Shown: positions 15,768 through 24,507 of the stretch, one piece after another
How positions within the stretch are numbered: position 1 is the stretch's first letter
How the letters are laid out: the number at the start of each line of letters is the position of its first letter
Assembly (NCBI GenBank): GCA_049511115.1
Contig: JBEKYH010000006.1
Coordinates: forward strand, 1-25,180
Origin: JBEKYH01 sp049511115
GTDB lineage: Bacteria; Planctomycetota; Phycisphaerae; Tepidisphaerales; Tepidisphaeraceae
DNA: 25,180 nucleotides
Reading direction: 5' to 3'
The notes under the pieces: model-generated
What the model was told of the DNA's origin: nothing
What the model saw: the letters and a program-made list of their open reading frames with translations, nothing else
The model's database searches: none
Program-made: the position numbers and the translations under genes

Positions 15768-18221
15768 ATGGCCATTCAGCGACGTGGCGGATTTTTTCGG
15801 AAAATTCTTCCTCTTCTGAGTATTTTTCTTCTCGGACGCGCGGCATTGGCGGATTCCTCAGGCGGCAATTCATCACCCCAGCGCGTGCGTGTGACCGAGC
15901 CGTTTGATTCCGACTGGCGTTTTTCCCTCGGCGATGCCGCTAAAGCTCAGGATGCCGCCTTCGACGACTCCGCCTGGCGAAGACTCAATGTGCCTCACGA
16001 CTGGAGCATCGAGGGAACCATTGACCAGGCGAATTCCAGCGGCAAGTCAGAAGCGTTCCTCCCCACGGGCGTCGGCTGGTATCGCAAACACTTTGCCTTG
16101 CCCGCCTCATTCTCCGGCCGGCGCGTTTTCATTCAGTTTGATGGCGTGATGGCCAATAGCGACGTTTTTATCAATGGCTTTAACCTCGGCCACCGACCGT
16201 ATGGCTATGTCAGCTTTCAGTATGACATGACCGGCCACCTCAATTTCGGCGGCCAGGACAATGTCCTTTCCGCTCGGGTGGATGATTCCGCCCAGCCCGC
16301 CTCGCGCTGGTATGCCGGCTCGGGAATCGAGCGCCATGTCCGCCTGGTCGTCACCGACCCGGTCCATCTCGACGAGGGCGGCGTTTATATCACCACGCCC
16401 AAAGTAGCCGCCGATCAGGCGACGGTGCATGTCACAACCCACCTCGTCAATGAATCGGACCAATCCGTTCCCCTGCGCGTCGAGACGACCGTTTACGGTC
16501 CCGATGGCCAGCCTGTCGCGGCCGACCCCAGCGACATTGAGTTGCTCCCCGGCGGGCAATCCATCGACATCCAGCAGGACATCTTCGTCAAGAATCCCAG
16601 GCTCTGGAACCTCGACCAACCCAATCTCTATACGGCGCTTTCGCGCGTCACCAGCGGCACGCGCACGTTGGACGACACGGTCTCCACCTTTGGCATCCGC
16701 GAATTTCATTTCGATCCGGACACGGGTTTTTGGCTCAATGGCAAGAATTTCAAGATTTTCGGCTGCGCCATTCATTGCGAAGCCGGCGCCTTCGGCGGCG
16801 CCGTGCCGCTGGGCGTCTGGGAGCGCACGCTGGCCGCGCTCAAATCGGTCGGCTGCAACGCCATCCGCACGGCGCATAATCCTCCCGCGCCGGAATTTCT
16901 CGACCTGTGCGACCGCATGGGCTTTCTGGTCATGGACGAAATGTTCGACGTCTGGACCGTCGGCAAGACGCCTCTGCAAAGCCGCACCGTGCTGAACGAT
17001 TATCATTCCTATTTCCGCGATTGGTGGCAGAAAGATGTGACCGACACGATCCTCCGCGACCGCAATCACCCCAGCATCATCCTCTGGAGTGCCGGCAATG
17101 AGATTCATGACATCACGCCTACCGGGCAATTGGGTTTCCAGATTTTCACGCCGCTGCGCGATCTGATTCACCAGCTTGATTCTTCCCGCCCGGTGACGCT
17201 CGCGGTTTTGCGGCCCAATATTAATAATGTCTACACCAACGGCTTTTCCGAATTGATGGACGTGGTCGGCCAGAATTACCGCGAGAACGAAATCATCGCC
17301 GCCCACCAGCAGAATCCCGCTCGCAAAATCATCGGCACGGAAAACCGCCTTGACGTGGCCACCTGGCGCTGGCTGCGCGATAACCCGGCGTATTCCGGGC
17401 AATTCCTGTGGACCGGCGTTGATTATCTGGGCGAATCCCCCGCCTGGCCGGCGATTTCGCACGTGTCGGGCCTGTTCGACCGCACGCTGCTCGCGCATGC
17501 GTCGGCCTATCAGCGCAAGAGCTGGTGGACGAGTGATCCGGTTGTGCGCGTGGCCCGCGTGCTGCCCGCCCCGCGGCCAACTCGACCCGCCGAAACTGAT
17601 CCCGGCATCGACACCGGCCCGGCGCCCGGACCGCAATATCTCTCCGATTGGACGCCGCGCGATGGCCTCGGTTATATGGCAAATCTCGAAGTCTACACCA
17701 ATTGCGATTCCGTCGAGCTGTTCCTCAATGGCAAATCCCTTGGCTCGCAAAACCGCCACCCCGATGATTCGCCCCTGACTTGGCGCGTCGCCTACGAACC
17801 CGGCGATTTGAAAGCGGTCGGCACGATCGCCGGAAAAGCCGTGGCGACGCATGAACTGCGCACCGCCGGACAAGCCGCCAAAGTGGTGTTGAGCATCGAC
17901 CAGGCCAACTTATCCCCCAATTGGGACGATGTCGCTTTCGCAAGAGCGCGAGTCGTCGATGCGGAGGGAATCGAAGTCCCCGATGCGACGAACCAGATCT
18001 ATTTCCAGATTTCCGGCCCGGCCATCATCGCCGCCGTCGATAACGGCGATGTTCAAAGCCACGAACCCTTCCGCGGCGCCGATCGCCACGCCTACCAGGG
18101 AAGTTGCCTGGCCATCATCCAGGCCACCGCCCCGAGCGGAAAAATCACCCTGACCGCATCGGCAGATGGCTTGGAAAGCTCGTCGGCTGACATTGCGGCG
18201 GTGAGCGACGCGAAGCGCTGA
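15768..18221 (+). CDS. Secreted GH2 beta-galactosidase-type glycoside hydrolase
   Basis: The start is ATG 15768, which has AAGGA six bases upstream and opens a signal peptide (MAIQRRGGFFRKILPLLSIF, cleavage near ALA at 26-28); the frame reaches back to a TTG at 15660 without a credible leader. The 817-residue product has the GH2 order: N-terminal jelly-roll sugar-binding domain (FDSDWRFSLGD, RRLNVPHDWS, QFDGVMANSDVFINGF), an Ig-like domain, and a TIM barrel from about 305. The acid/base is Glu445 in SIILWSAGNEI and the nucleophile is probably Glu525 in KIIGTEN. A DUF4982-like segment (from 636, with VELFLNGKSLG) and a final Ig-like domain close it. Such enzymes cleave beta-galactosides or beta-glucuronides; the substrate is not settled by the sequence. 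It diverges from the GH105 gene. Confidence 0.9.
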   Translation: MAIQRRGGFFRKILPLLSIFLLGRAALADSSGGNSSPQRVRVTEPFDSDWRFSLGDAAKAQDAAFDDSAWRRLNVPHDWSIEGTIDQANSSGKSEAFLPTGVGWYRKHFALPASFSGRRVFIQFDGVMANSDVFINGFNLGHRPYGYVSFQYDMTGHLNFGGQDNVLSARVDDSAQPASRWYAGSGIERHVRLVVTDPVHLDEGGVYITTPKVAADQATVHVTTHLVNESDQSVPLRVETTVYGPDGQPVAADPSDIELLPGGQSIDIQQDIFVKNPRLWNLDQPNLYTALSRVTSGTRTLDDTVSTFGIREFHFDPDTGFWLNGKNFKIFGCAIHCEAGAFGGAVPLGVWERTLAALKSVGCNAIRTAHNPPAPEFLDLCDRMGFLVMDEMFDVWTVGKTPLQSRTVLNDYHSYFRDWWQKDVTDTILRDRNHPSIILWSAGNEIHDITPTGQLGFQIFTPLRDLIHQLDSSRPVTLAVLRPNINNVYTNGFSELMDVVGQNYRENEIIAAHQQNPARKIIGTENRLDVATWRWLRDNPAYSGQFLWTGVDYLGESPAWPAISHVSGLFDRTLLAHASAYQRKSWWTSDPVVRVARVLPAPRPTRPAETDPGIDTGPAPGPQYLSDWTPRDGLGYMANLEVYTNCDSVELFLNGKSLGSQNRHPDDSPLTWRVAYEPGDLKAVGTIAGKAVATHELRTAGQAAKVVLSIDQANLSPNWDDVAFARARVVDAEGIEVPDATNQIYFQISGPAIIAAVDNGDVQSHEPFRGADRHAYQGSCLAIIQATAPSGKITLTASADGLESSSADIAAVSDAKR

Positions 18222-18303
18222 GTGGGGGCTCCAGGCATACCCGACGAACCCATGAACCCAACGAGCTCGGAATCAATTGGCTTGGAATTGCATAGAGAGA
18301 GAA

Positions 18304-18397
18304 ATGAACGCCGAGACTCAGAGACGCCAAGGAATGCAGCAGACAAAACTCGGATTCTGAATTGGTCTTCTCGGCGTCTTTGCGTCTCGGCGTTCAT
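18304..18397. repeat. Dispersed palindromic repeat, family B, copy 3
   Basis: Arms ATGAACGCCGAGACTCAGAG and TCTTTGCGTCTCGGCGTTCAT (less one base at each end for the best match) are inverted around about 40 bases. This variant has AACGCCGAGACGC where copies 1 and 2 have AACCGCCAAGACGC. It lies between the GH2 gene and tRNA-His. Confidence 0.75.
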
Positions 18398-18460
18398 TCC
18401 TCTACCAAGGCTCTCCGGCTTGATCGAGAGTCCCGGATCGCTAAAATTACGCGCATTCAC

Positions 18461-18534
18461 GGTGGCCGTAGCTCAATTGGTAGAGCACAAGGTTGTGGTC
18501 CTTGGGGTCGCGGGTTCGATCCCCGTCGGTCACC
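18461..18534 (+). tRNA. tRNA-His (anticodon GTG)
   Basis: The sequence folds as a complete cloverleaf. The acceptor stem pairs GTGGCCG with CGGTCAC (one G-T pair), the D arm is GCTC/GAGC, the anticodon arm AAGG-TTGTGGT-CCTT carries GTG, and the T arm has the TTCGATC loop. The extra G at 18461 opposite C at 18534 is the G-1:C73 identity pair found only in histidine tRNAs. CCA is not encoded, so it must be added after transcription. Confidence 0.97.
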
Positions 18535-18822
18535 CTTTCCGCTGAGTCACGCCGATTGGATCAGATAACGCACCTCTCCCAGGTTGGGCGGCGCGGTCGA
18601 AAATACTCGAAAAACCGTTGCCAACAGCTCCGCCACGCATATTGGATAATCGCCTTCTCATCAATTCTTCGCGCCGCGCGCGGATAAACGGCATCTACAT
18701 AATTAACGCGATCTCACGGAATATTTTCCCGGCGGCGCGCAACTGTACGGGCGACCGTCGGTTTGGCGGCCGGTGGTGAGGTCGGGGATTTTGCTTTGTT
18801 TCACTCCATTGCGGAGGGCGTG
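18535..18822. other. Non-coding gap between tRNA-His and the macroglobulin gene
   Basis: I find no gene or clear promoter in these 288 bases. The macroglobulin frame extends back to 18763, but that part lacks a ribosome-binding site and signal peptide. The CATAAT-like string near 18698 lacks a partner -35 at acceptable distance. Confidence 0.5.
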
Positions 18823-21800
18823 ATGTCTGCCTTTCGTCCCGGTGCGGTTGCGGCGCTTTGTTTGTTGACTCTGGGGATTGTTTCGCTGGCGGCCGACGCG
18901 CCGGAGGGCAATCCGCCCAACCAGCAGGTACTGGGATTTGAATCGACGGATAAGCCGATCTACCGGGCCGGGGAAATCGTCTATATCCGCACGGTGGTTC
19001 TTGGGGCCAATACTCATAAGCCCCTGGCAGACGGTTCAAGCGACACGGCGATGGTGCGCGTCACCGGCCCCAAGGGTGAGATTCTCGGCAGCGGCTACGC
19101 GAGAATGCAGGATAGCGTGGTCGGATACGCCTGGAATATCCCGCCGGGCGCGACAGGCGGGCAATACAAAGTCGTCACGGAGTTTCCCTACTCAGGCTAT
19201 CCGCCGGCGGAGCGGAAATTTGAGGTCCGCGCCTATCGCACGCCGCGCCTCAAAGGAGAGATTGTCTTCTTGCGCGACGGATTTGGGCCGGGCGATCTCG
19301 TTCAGGCGTCGCTGCATGTTGAGCGAGCCGAAGGCGGCGTGCCGGCCGGGGCGAGTGTGGACGTTAACGCAATCGTCGACGGCGCTTCGGCTTATCATGG
19401 CACAACGACTGTGGACGCGCAAGGCAACTGCGCGGTCCAGTTGACATTGCCTACGCAGATCAGCGTCGGCGACGGCACGCTTTCCCTTGCCGTCAGCGAC
19501 GGAGGCGTCGTCGAACCGATTGCCAAGACGATCCCGATTCTGGTTAACAGCGTGGATATCTCTTTCTATCCCGAAGGGGGCGATCTTGTCGCCGGTCTGA
19601 GCGATCGGGTTTATCTGGAGGCGCGCACGCCTGCGAAGAAACCCGCGGACATTCGCGGACAGATTATCGATTCACATGGTTCAGTCGTCGCCGAGGTGAA
19701 TACCGCCCATGAGGGTCGTGGGCGGTTCACCTTTACTCCTCGCCTCGACGAAAGCTACAGCCTCAAACTGCTGGAGCCGGCGGGGATTTCCAGGCTCTTT
19801 CCGCTGCCGGGCGTGGTTGCCAGCGGCGTGACCCTCACTGCCGCCAATGATGTGACAGAAAAAGACCAGCCGTTGGTGATGCGCTGCGCGGCGACGGATG
19901 GCGGGGACTACACGCTTACGTTGAGGAAACATAATACGGAGATTTGCTCGCGCGGCGTTGATTTGCAGCCGGGAGTCGCGGCTGACGTGTCGGTGGACCT
20001 GCCGGCATGGGCGGATGGGGTGCTGACGGCGACGATCAGCGGACCGTTTGGCTTCGTGAAAGCGGAACGCCTGGTTTTCCGCCAGAGCGATCACAATCTG
20101 CGCGTGACGGTGACGGCGGATAAACCAATCTATATGCCGGGGGATTCAGCGACGATCACGGTTACTACCGCTGACGAAAATGGAAACCCGGTTCCCGCAG
20201 TGGTCGGCATCACCGCGACGGATTCGACCGTATTGGAAATGCCCGAGCAGCGCGATCGCGCCCCGCGCCTGAGCGAGATGGTGTTGCTGGAAAACGACGT
20301 GCGGGAATTGGCCGATGCGCAGGTTTATCTTGATCCGACCGATCCCAAAGGGCCGATGGCGGTTGATCTGCTGCTGGGGACGCAAGGCTGGCGGCGATTT
20401 GCGACGGCTGACGAGGCGAAATTCCTGGCGGAATATGGCGACGCGGGGCGGAGGGCGCTGGCGGATAGACAGCCGCCGCGGCCACCGAGGCCCGCAATTT
20501 TCGGCGGTGGCTTCGGTGGCGGAGGAGGCGCTGGCGGTCGCCGTGCATTTGGAGGTGCCCGAGGTGGAATGGGTGGAGCCGGTGCAGTCCCCATGGAACT
20601 TGGCGTCCAGGGCGGCGTCGATTTAGGCGCTGCGGCGGCCGCGGCGGCGTCCCCGCCCGGCGATTTCGTCCTGGCGGAGAAGGAGGCCGCCGCGGGAGAC
20701 GTTATTGGCAATGATGAAATGCACGGCTTGATGTTGATGCCGGCCGGCCGACTTGCACGGCGATCCGCGCCGGAGGTTCGCATCTACGCCCACGATCTCG
20801 CGCCCGATTACCATCCCGGCCAGCGAGCTGATTTTACCGAGACCCTTTACTGGTCCGCGGGCGTCGCCACTTCGTCCGATACCGGAACGGCAACCGTCTC
20901 CTTCCAATTGAATGACTCGGTCACCAGTTTCAAAGTCCGCGCCGATGGTTTTGATTCGTCGGGCGCCTTGGGCGAAGGAACCGCGACGGTGACGTCGGTT
21001 GAGCCGTTCTATATTGAGCCAAAGTTGCCGCTGGAGGTCACCGCCGGCGATGTGATCCGCCTGCCCATTGCGGTGGTTAACGGCACCTATGGCACGCTTA
21101 ACGCTCAGATGATTCTCCAGGCCGATTCCCCGCTCACCATCGGCCCGGTCGCGCCGCTGTCCCTCGCCCCGGGCGGGCGGGATCGGCGCGTGAGTGAGAT
21201 CGCGGTCGGGGCCGTGCCGGGTGTTGCCAGCGTGCGAATTCAAGCCAGCGCCGGAGATTACTCCGATCAGGTCACGCGCCAGTTGACCGTGAAACCGCTG
21301 GGATTCCCGACGGAAATCTCCAAGGGCGGGCTTCTCGACCCTAACGCGCAGGTAACCCATGCGATTGAAATTCCCGATTCCCTCGTGCGCGGCAGCCTCG
21401 TGGCCAGTGCCGCTCTTTATCCCACGCCAGTCGGCAATCTCACTGAGGCCCTCAAGCGCCTCATGCAGGAACCGTACGGCTGCTTTGAGCAGACGAGTTC
21501 GACGACTTATCCGCTGGTAATGGCCGATCAATATTTTATGTCTCACAGCGGAGTCGATCCGCGCGTGATCGCGCAGAGCAACGAACTTCTGGACAAAGGC
21601 TACCAACGCCTCCTCGGTTTTGAGTGCCAGAATAAAGGGTACGAATGGTTCGGCGAAGACCCGGGCCATGAGTGCCTGTCGGCTTACGCCATCCTCGAAT
21701 TCACCGACATGTCCGCGGTGCGAACGGTCGACGCGGGCATGCTCGCCGATACGCGCAAATGGCTGTTGGCCCGCCGCGACGGCAAAGGCGGCTTCACCCA

Positions 21801-22890
21801 TGAGCGCCGCGCGTTGCATACCTGGATCACCGACCCCGATTGCGCCGACAGCTATTGCACCTGGGCGCTGTTGGAGTCGGGGGAGAAGAATCTCGACCCC
21901 GAAGTCCGCCGCGTGAAGGAGGTGGCGGCGAGCGATACCAATAGTTACGTCAAAGCACTGGCCGCCAACGTGCTTTCATTGTCCGGCGACAAAGAGGGGG
22001 CCAAACATTTTATGGATGAACTCGCCGCGCGCCAGGAGAGCGACGGCCACGTCTCCGGCGCGACCGCCAGCATCGTGGGGAGCGAGGGAGAGAGCCTGCA
22101 GATTGAAACCGCCTCGCTGGCGACGCTGGCGTGGCTGCGCGATTCAGCTTATGCCGGCAACGTCGAGCGGGCCGTGGAATTCCTGGCCAATTCCTGCCAG
22201 GACGGGCGGTATGGATCGACGCAATCGACCGTTTTGGCGCTCCGCGCGATCGTGCGGCACGATCAAGTCCGCGCCCATCCAGCCGCTGCGGGAACGGTTC
22301 AGCTCCTTATCGACGGCGCCGCCGTCGGCGAGCCGATGGCGTTTAACACAGATACCAAAGGGGCCATCCAACTGCCGGATTTTTCCAACCTCTTGACGCC
22401 TGGCAAGCACGCCGTTGCCCTGCGCATGTCCAAGGGCGCAAGCTTGCCCTACGTGATGGATGTTGCCTTCAACAGCATCAAGCCCGCGTCGTCGGATTTG
22501 TGCAAAGTGTCGATCGATGTTTCCCTCAAGGACGCGCAGCTTACCGAAGGCGGCACGACCGAGGCGGATGCGATCATCACTAATCGCACCGGAGCGGCAA
22601 TTCCCACGCCCATCGCCATCGTCGGACTGCCGGGCGGATTGGAGGTGCGCTACGACCAATTGAAGGAACTGGTCAAGGCGCAGCGCATCGCCGCCTACGA
22701 AGTGCGCGGCCGCGAGGTCATTTTGTATTGGCGCGATCTGGAGGCGAACCAGACCGTGCGGATTCCCCTGAGCCTTACCGCCGCGGTTCCGGGCGATTAC
22801 ACCGGGCCGGCGAGCCGGGCGTATTTGTATTACACCGATGAGTACAAGCAGTGGGCGGATGGATTGAAGGTGTCCATTGCGGCGAAGTAA
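18823..22890 (+). CDS. Bacterial alpha-2-macroglobulin family protease-trap protein
   Basis: ATG 18823 has GGAGG five bases upstream and opens a signal peptide (core VAALCLLTLGIVSLAA); there is no lipobox, so unlike E. coli YfhM the protein should be soluble in the periplasm or secreted. The 1355-residue product begins with macroglobulin beta-domains (FESTDKPIYRAGEIVYIRT, a classic MG start). A Gly/Ala-rich stretch at 557-614 (GGGFGGGGGAGG and an Ala run) precedes RIYAHDLAPDYHPGQRADFT and the ETLYWSA block. The thioester motif is intact: YGCFEQ with Cys887, Glu889 and Gln890, followed by the helical thioester domain (WLLARRDGKGGFTHERR). The last 120 residues form the receptor-binding-like beta-domain. 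Family members snare attacking proteases when a bait segment is cut. The usual pbpC neighbour is missing; the LemA/TPM operon lies downstream. Confidence 0.93.
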   Translation: MSAFRPGAVAALCLLTLGIVSLAADAPEGNPPNQQVLGFESTDKPIYRAGEIVYIRTVVLGANTHKPLADGSSDTAMVRVTGPKGEILGSGYARMQDSVVGYAWNIPPGATGGQYKVVTEFPYSGYPPAERKFEVRAYRTPRLKGEIVFLRDGFGPGDLVQASLHVERAEGGVPAGASVDVNAIVDGASAYHGTTTVDAQGNCAVQLTLPTQISVGDGTLSLAVSDGGVVEPIAKTIPILVNSVDISFYPEGGDLVAGLSDRVYLEARTPAKKPADIRGQIIDSHGSVVAEVNTAHEGRGRFTFTPRLDESYSLKLLEPAGISRLFPLPGVVASGVTLTAANDVTEKDQPLVMRCAATDGGDYTLTLRKHNTEICSRGVDLQPGVAADVSVDLPAWADGVLTATISGPFGFVKAERLVFRQSDHNLRVTVTADKPIYMPGDSATITVTTADENGNPVPAVVGITATDSTVLEMPEQRDRAPRLSEMVLLENDVRELADAQVYLDPTDPKGPMAVDLLLGTQGWRRFATADEAKFLAEYGDAGRRALADRQPPRPPRPAIFGGGFGGGGGAGGRRAFGGARGGMGGAGAVPMELGVQGGVDLGAAAAAAASPPGDFVLAEKEAAAGDVIGNDEMHGLMLMPAGRLARRSAPEVRIYAHDLAPDYHPGQRADFTETLYWSAGVATSSDTGTATVSFQLNDSVTSFKVRADGFDSSGALGEGTATVTSVEPFYIEPKLPLEVTAGDVIRLPIAVVNGTYGTLNAQMILQADSPLTIGPVAPLSLAPGGRDRRVSEIAVGAVPGVASVRIQASAGDYSDQVTRQLTVKPLGFPTEISKGGLLDPNAQVTHAIEIPDSLVRGSLVASAALYPTPVGNLTEALKRLMQEPYGCFEQTSSTTYPLVMADQYFMSHSGVDPRVIAQSNELLDKGYQRLLGFECQNKGYEWFGEDPGHECLSAYAILEFTDMSAVRTVDAGMLADTRKWLLARRDGKGGFTHERRALHTWITDPDCADSYCTWALLESGEKNLDPEVRRVKEVAASDTNSYVKALAANVLSLSGDKEGAKHFMDELAARQESDGHVSGATASIVGSEGESLQIETASLATLAWLRDSAYAGNVERAVEFLANSCQDGRYGSTQSTVLALRAIVRHDQVRAHPAAAGTVQLLIDGAAVGEPMAFNTDTKGAIQLPDFSNLLTPGKHAVALRMSKGASLPYVMDVAFNSIKPASSDLCKVSIDVSLKDAQLTEGGTTEADAIITNRTGAAIPTPIAIVGLPGGLEVRYDQLKELVKAQRIAAYEVRGREVILYWRDLEANQTVRIPLSLTAAVPGDYTGPASRAYLYYTDEYKQWADGLKVSIAAK

Positions 22891-22935
22891 ACGCCTCTCA
22901 AGAGCAGCGCCCGCTCGGCGAAACCCCCACCTCAA

Positions 22936-22964
22936 TCCTCCCCCGGACAAATACCGGGGGAGGA
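22936..22964. terminator. Strong hairpin after the macroglobulin gene
   Basis: TCCTCCCCCGG and CCGGGGGAGGA form a perfect 11-bp, very G+C-rich stem around the loop ACAAATA, 45 bases past the macroglobulin stop codon. No T-tract follows on either strand, so it is either a Rho-independent-like stall, a mRNA 3'-end stabiliser or another dispersed palindrome. Confidence 0.5.
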
Positions 22965-22997
22965 GAAGAATCCCCGATTTGAGATTCCCCGCTAACT

Positions 22998-23003
22998 TAT
23001 AAT
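22998..23003 (+). promoter_or_regulatory. Candidate -10 box for the LemA-TPM operon
   Basis: A perfect TATAAT lies 49 bases before the lemA-like start codon. The best -35 match, TTGAGA, is only 13 bases upstream, too close for a normal sigma-70 promoter, so the -35 may be dispensable or another sigma factor used. Confidence 0.4.
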
Positions 23004-23052
23004 GGCCCCTCCCGGCTATAGTTGCGATGATGGTCCGTGAAGGGAAATCGCC

Positions 23053-23682
23053 ATGAAAATCATCCTCTCCATCCTCGGCGCGTTTGTGCTGTTCATTCTG
23101 ATAATCCTGATCGCAGGCATTGCCAGCTATAACGGCCTGGCGTCGGGCGCCCAGCAGGTCGACCAGCAATGGGCTCAGGTGCAAAACGTCTATCAGCGGC
23201 GGGCCGATCTGATCCCCAATCTGGTGGCTACCGTTTCCGGGGCCGCTAATTTCGAGAAATCCACGCTGGTGGAAGTTACCGAGGCCCGCGCATCCGTGGG
23301 CAAGGTGACTATCAATCCCAGCAACGCCCCAGCCGACGCGGCGACGCTCCAGCAGTTTGATCAGGCTCAGGGGAATCTTTCCAACGCGCTGTCACACCTC
23401 ATGGTGGTGGTGGAGCGATACCCCGATTTGAAGAGCAACCAGAACTTTGCCGATTTGCAGGCCCAGCTTGAAGGGTCGGAAAATCGCATCGCCTATGAGC
23501 GCGGCAGATTCAACGATGTCGTTCAGCAGTACAATTCGCGCGTGGTGAGTTTTCCGTCCATGATCCTCGCTCGCCTGGGCGGCTTCACGACCAAGCCGTA
23601 TTTCGCGGCCGCTCCGAGCGCGGCGACTCCGCCGCAGGTGCAGTTTGATTTCGGCGGGGCCACAACTGCGCCGGCTCACTAA
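23053..23682 (+). CDS. LemA family protein
   Basis: The 209-residue protein starts at ATG 23053 with AAGGGA seven bases upstream. Residues 4-25 are one transmembrane segment (IILSILGAFVLFILIILIAG), leaving a helical domain outside the cytoplasm. Signature blocks are YQRRADLIPNLVATV (about 49-63), YPDLKSNQNFADLQAQLEGS (about 123-142), ENRIAYERGRFNDVVQQYN and the SFPSMILARLGGF segment. LemA proteins are widespread four-helix membrane proteins of uncertain role, often next to TPM-domain proteins as here, and linked by context to envelope stress or membrane-protein quality control. The TPM gene begins 17 bases after its stop, so co-transcription is near certain. Confidence 0.95.
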   Translation: MKIILSILGAFVLFILIILIAGIASYNGLASGAQQVDQQWAQVQNVYQRRADLIPNLVATVSGAANFEKSTLVEVTEARASVGKVTINPSNAPADAATLQQFDQAQGNLSNALSHLMVVVERYPDLKSNQNFADLQAQLEGSENRIAYERGRFNDVVQQYNSRVVSFPSMILARLGGFTTKPYFAAAPSAATPPQVQFDFGGATTAPAH

Positions 23683-23699
23683 AGGGATATGACAAAACA

Positions 23700-24500
23700 A
23701 TGCCGCGTTGGTTGTGGATTATTCTCGCCTTGCCCGGCCTGATTATCGTGTCGGCTGCTTCCGCGCCGGCGGAAGTCATTCCGCCCGCGCCGGCGCACTA
23801 CGTCAACGATTATGCCAACGTCCTGCGCTCGCCGCGGCAGTTGAACGACGAACTCGACCAATTCGAGCGGTCCACCAGCAACCAGATCGTCGTAGCCATC
23901 TATCCGGCGATGCAGTCGGATTCGTCGATTGACGATTACACGCTGCGCATCGCCAACGCCTGGAAAGCCGGCGGGAAGAAATACGACAACGGGGCGATCC
24001 TCTTCATTTTCATCGACCAGCGCAAGATGTTCATCCAGGTCGGCTACGGCCTGGAAGCAAACCTGCCTGACGCGCTGTGCAAGCGAATCATCGACCAGGC
24101 AATCGTGCCGTCCTTCAAACGCGGCGATTACAACGCCGGCGTAGTTGCCGGCGTGCATGCCCTGATGGAGGCGGCGCTGACGGGGAACTACATGGGCAAC
24201 GGGTCCACCGCCCATGACAGCCTTTTTTCCAACGGCATTCCCTGGTTCTGGATACTTTTCATCGCTTTTCTCCTGGCGCGCTTCTTTCTCTTCCGCCGCG
24301 CCACTGTCTATGGCAGCTATGGCCGGCGCGGAAGCTGGTACTTTAACCCCATCATCTTCACGGATTTTGGTCGCGGAAGCTGGGGTGGCGGAGGCGGAAG
24401 CTGGGGCGGCGGTTTTGGTGGAGGAGGCGGACGCGGTGGCGGCGGGTTCAGCGGCGGGGGCGGCAGCTTTGGCGGCGGCGGCGCGGGAGGAAGCTGGTGA
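23700..24500 (+). CDS. TPM-domain (YgcG-like) membrane protein with glycine-rich tail
   Basis: This 266-residue protein starts with a signal peptide (MPRWLWIILALPGLIIVSAA, cleavage near 24). The TPM domain spans about 33-165: YVNDYANVLRSP, TSNQIVVAIYPAM, KKYDNGAILFIFIDQRKMFI, VGYGLEANLPDALCKRIID and the NAGVVAGVHALME helix. A single transmembrane helix follows at about 183-202 (GIPWFWILFIAFLLARFFLF), then a tail of Gly, Ser and Trp (GGGGSWGGGFGGGGGRGGGG), a trait of this family. TPM domains take their name from TLP18.3/Psb32/MOLO-1; acid phosphatase activity has been reported for the plant protein, but the bacterial role is uncertain. It is the middle gene of the LemA-TPM-TPM operon. Confidence 0.93.
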   Translation: MPRWLWIILALPGLIIVSAASAPAEVIPPAPAHYVNDYANVLRSPRQLNDELDQFERSTSNQIVVAIYPAMQSDSSIDDYTLRIANAWKAGGKKYDNGAILFIFIDQRKMFIQVGYGLEANLPDALCKRIIDQAIVPSFKRGDYNAGVVAGVHALMEAALTGNYMGNGSTAHDSLFSNGIPWFWILFIAFLLARFFLFRRATVYGSYGRRGSWYFNPIIFTDFGRGSWGGGGGSWGGGFGGGGGRGGGGFSGGGGSFGGGGAGGSW

Positions 24501-24507
24501 TATCGCC

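Noticed and set aside
16107..17873. 588-codon open frame on the minus strand across the GH2 gene
   Set aside because: It is antisense to a gene with clear GH2 motifs, has no ribosome-binding site, and its product (Arg/Ala/Gly/Asp-rich) shows no domain. Long antisense frames are expected in G+C-rich genes.
18092..18460. Minus-strand frame containing MNAETQRRRE
   Set aside because: This peptide is the translation of a family B repeat arm, a common false gene call next to such repeats.
20623..21819. 398-codon minus-strand frame inside the macroglobulin gene
   Set aside because: Antisense shadow of the thioester-containing region; no motif or start signal.
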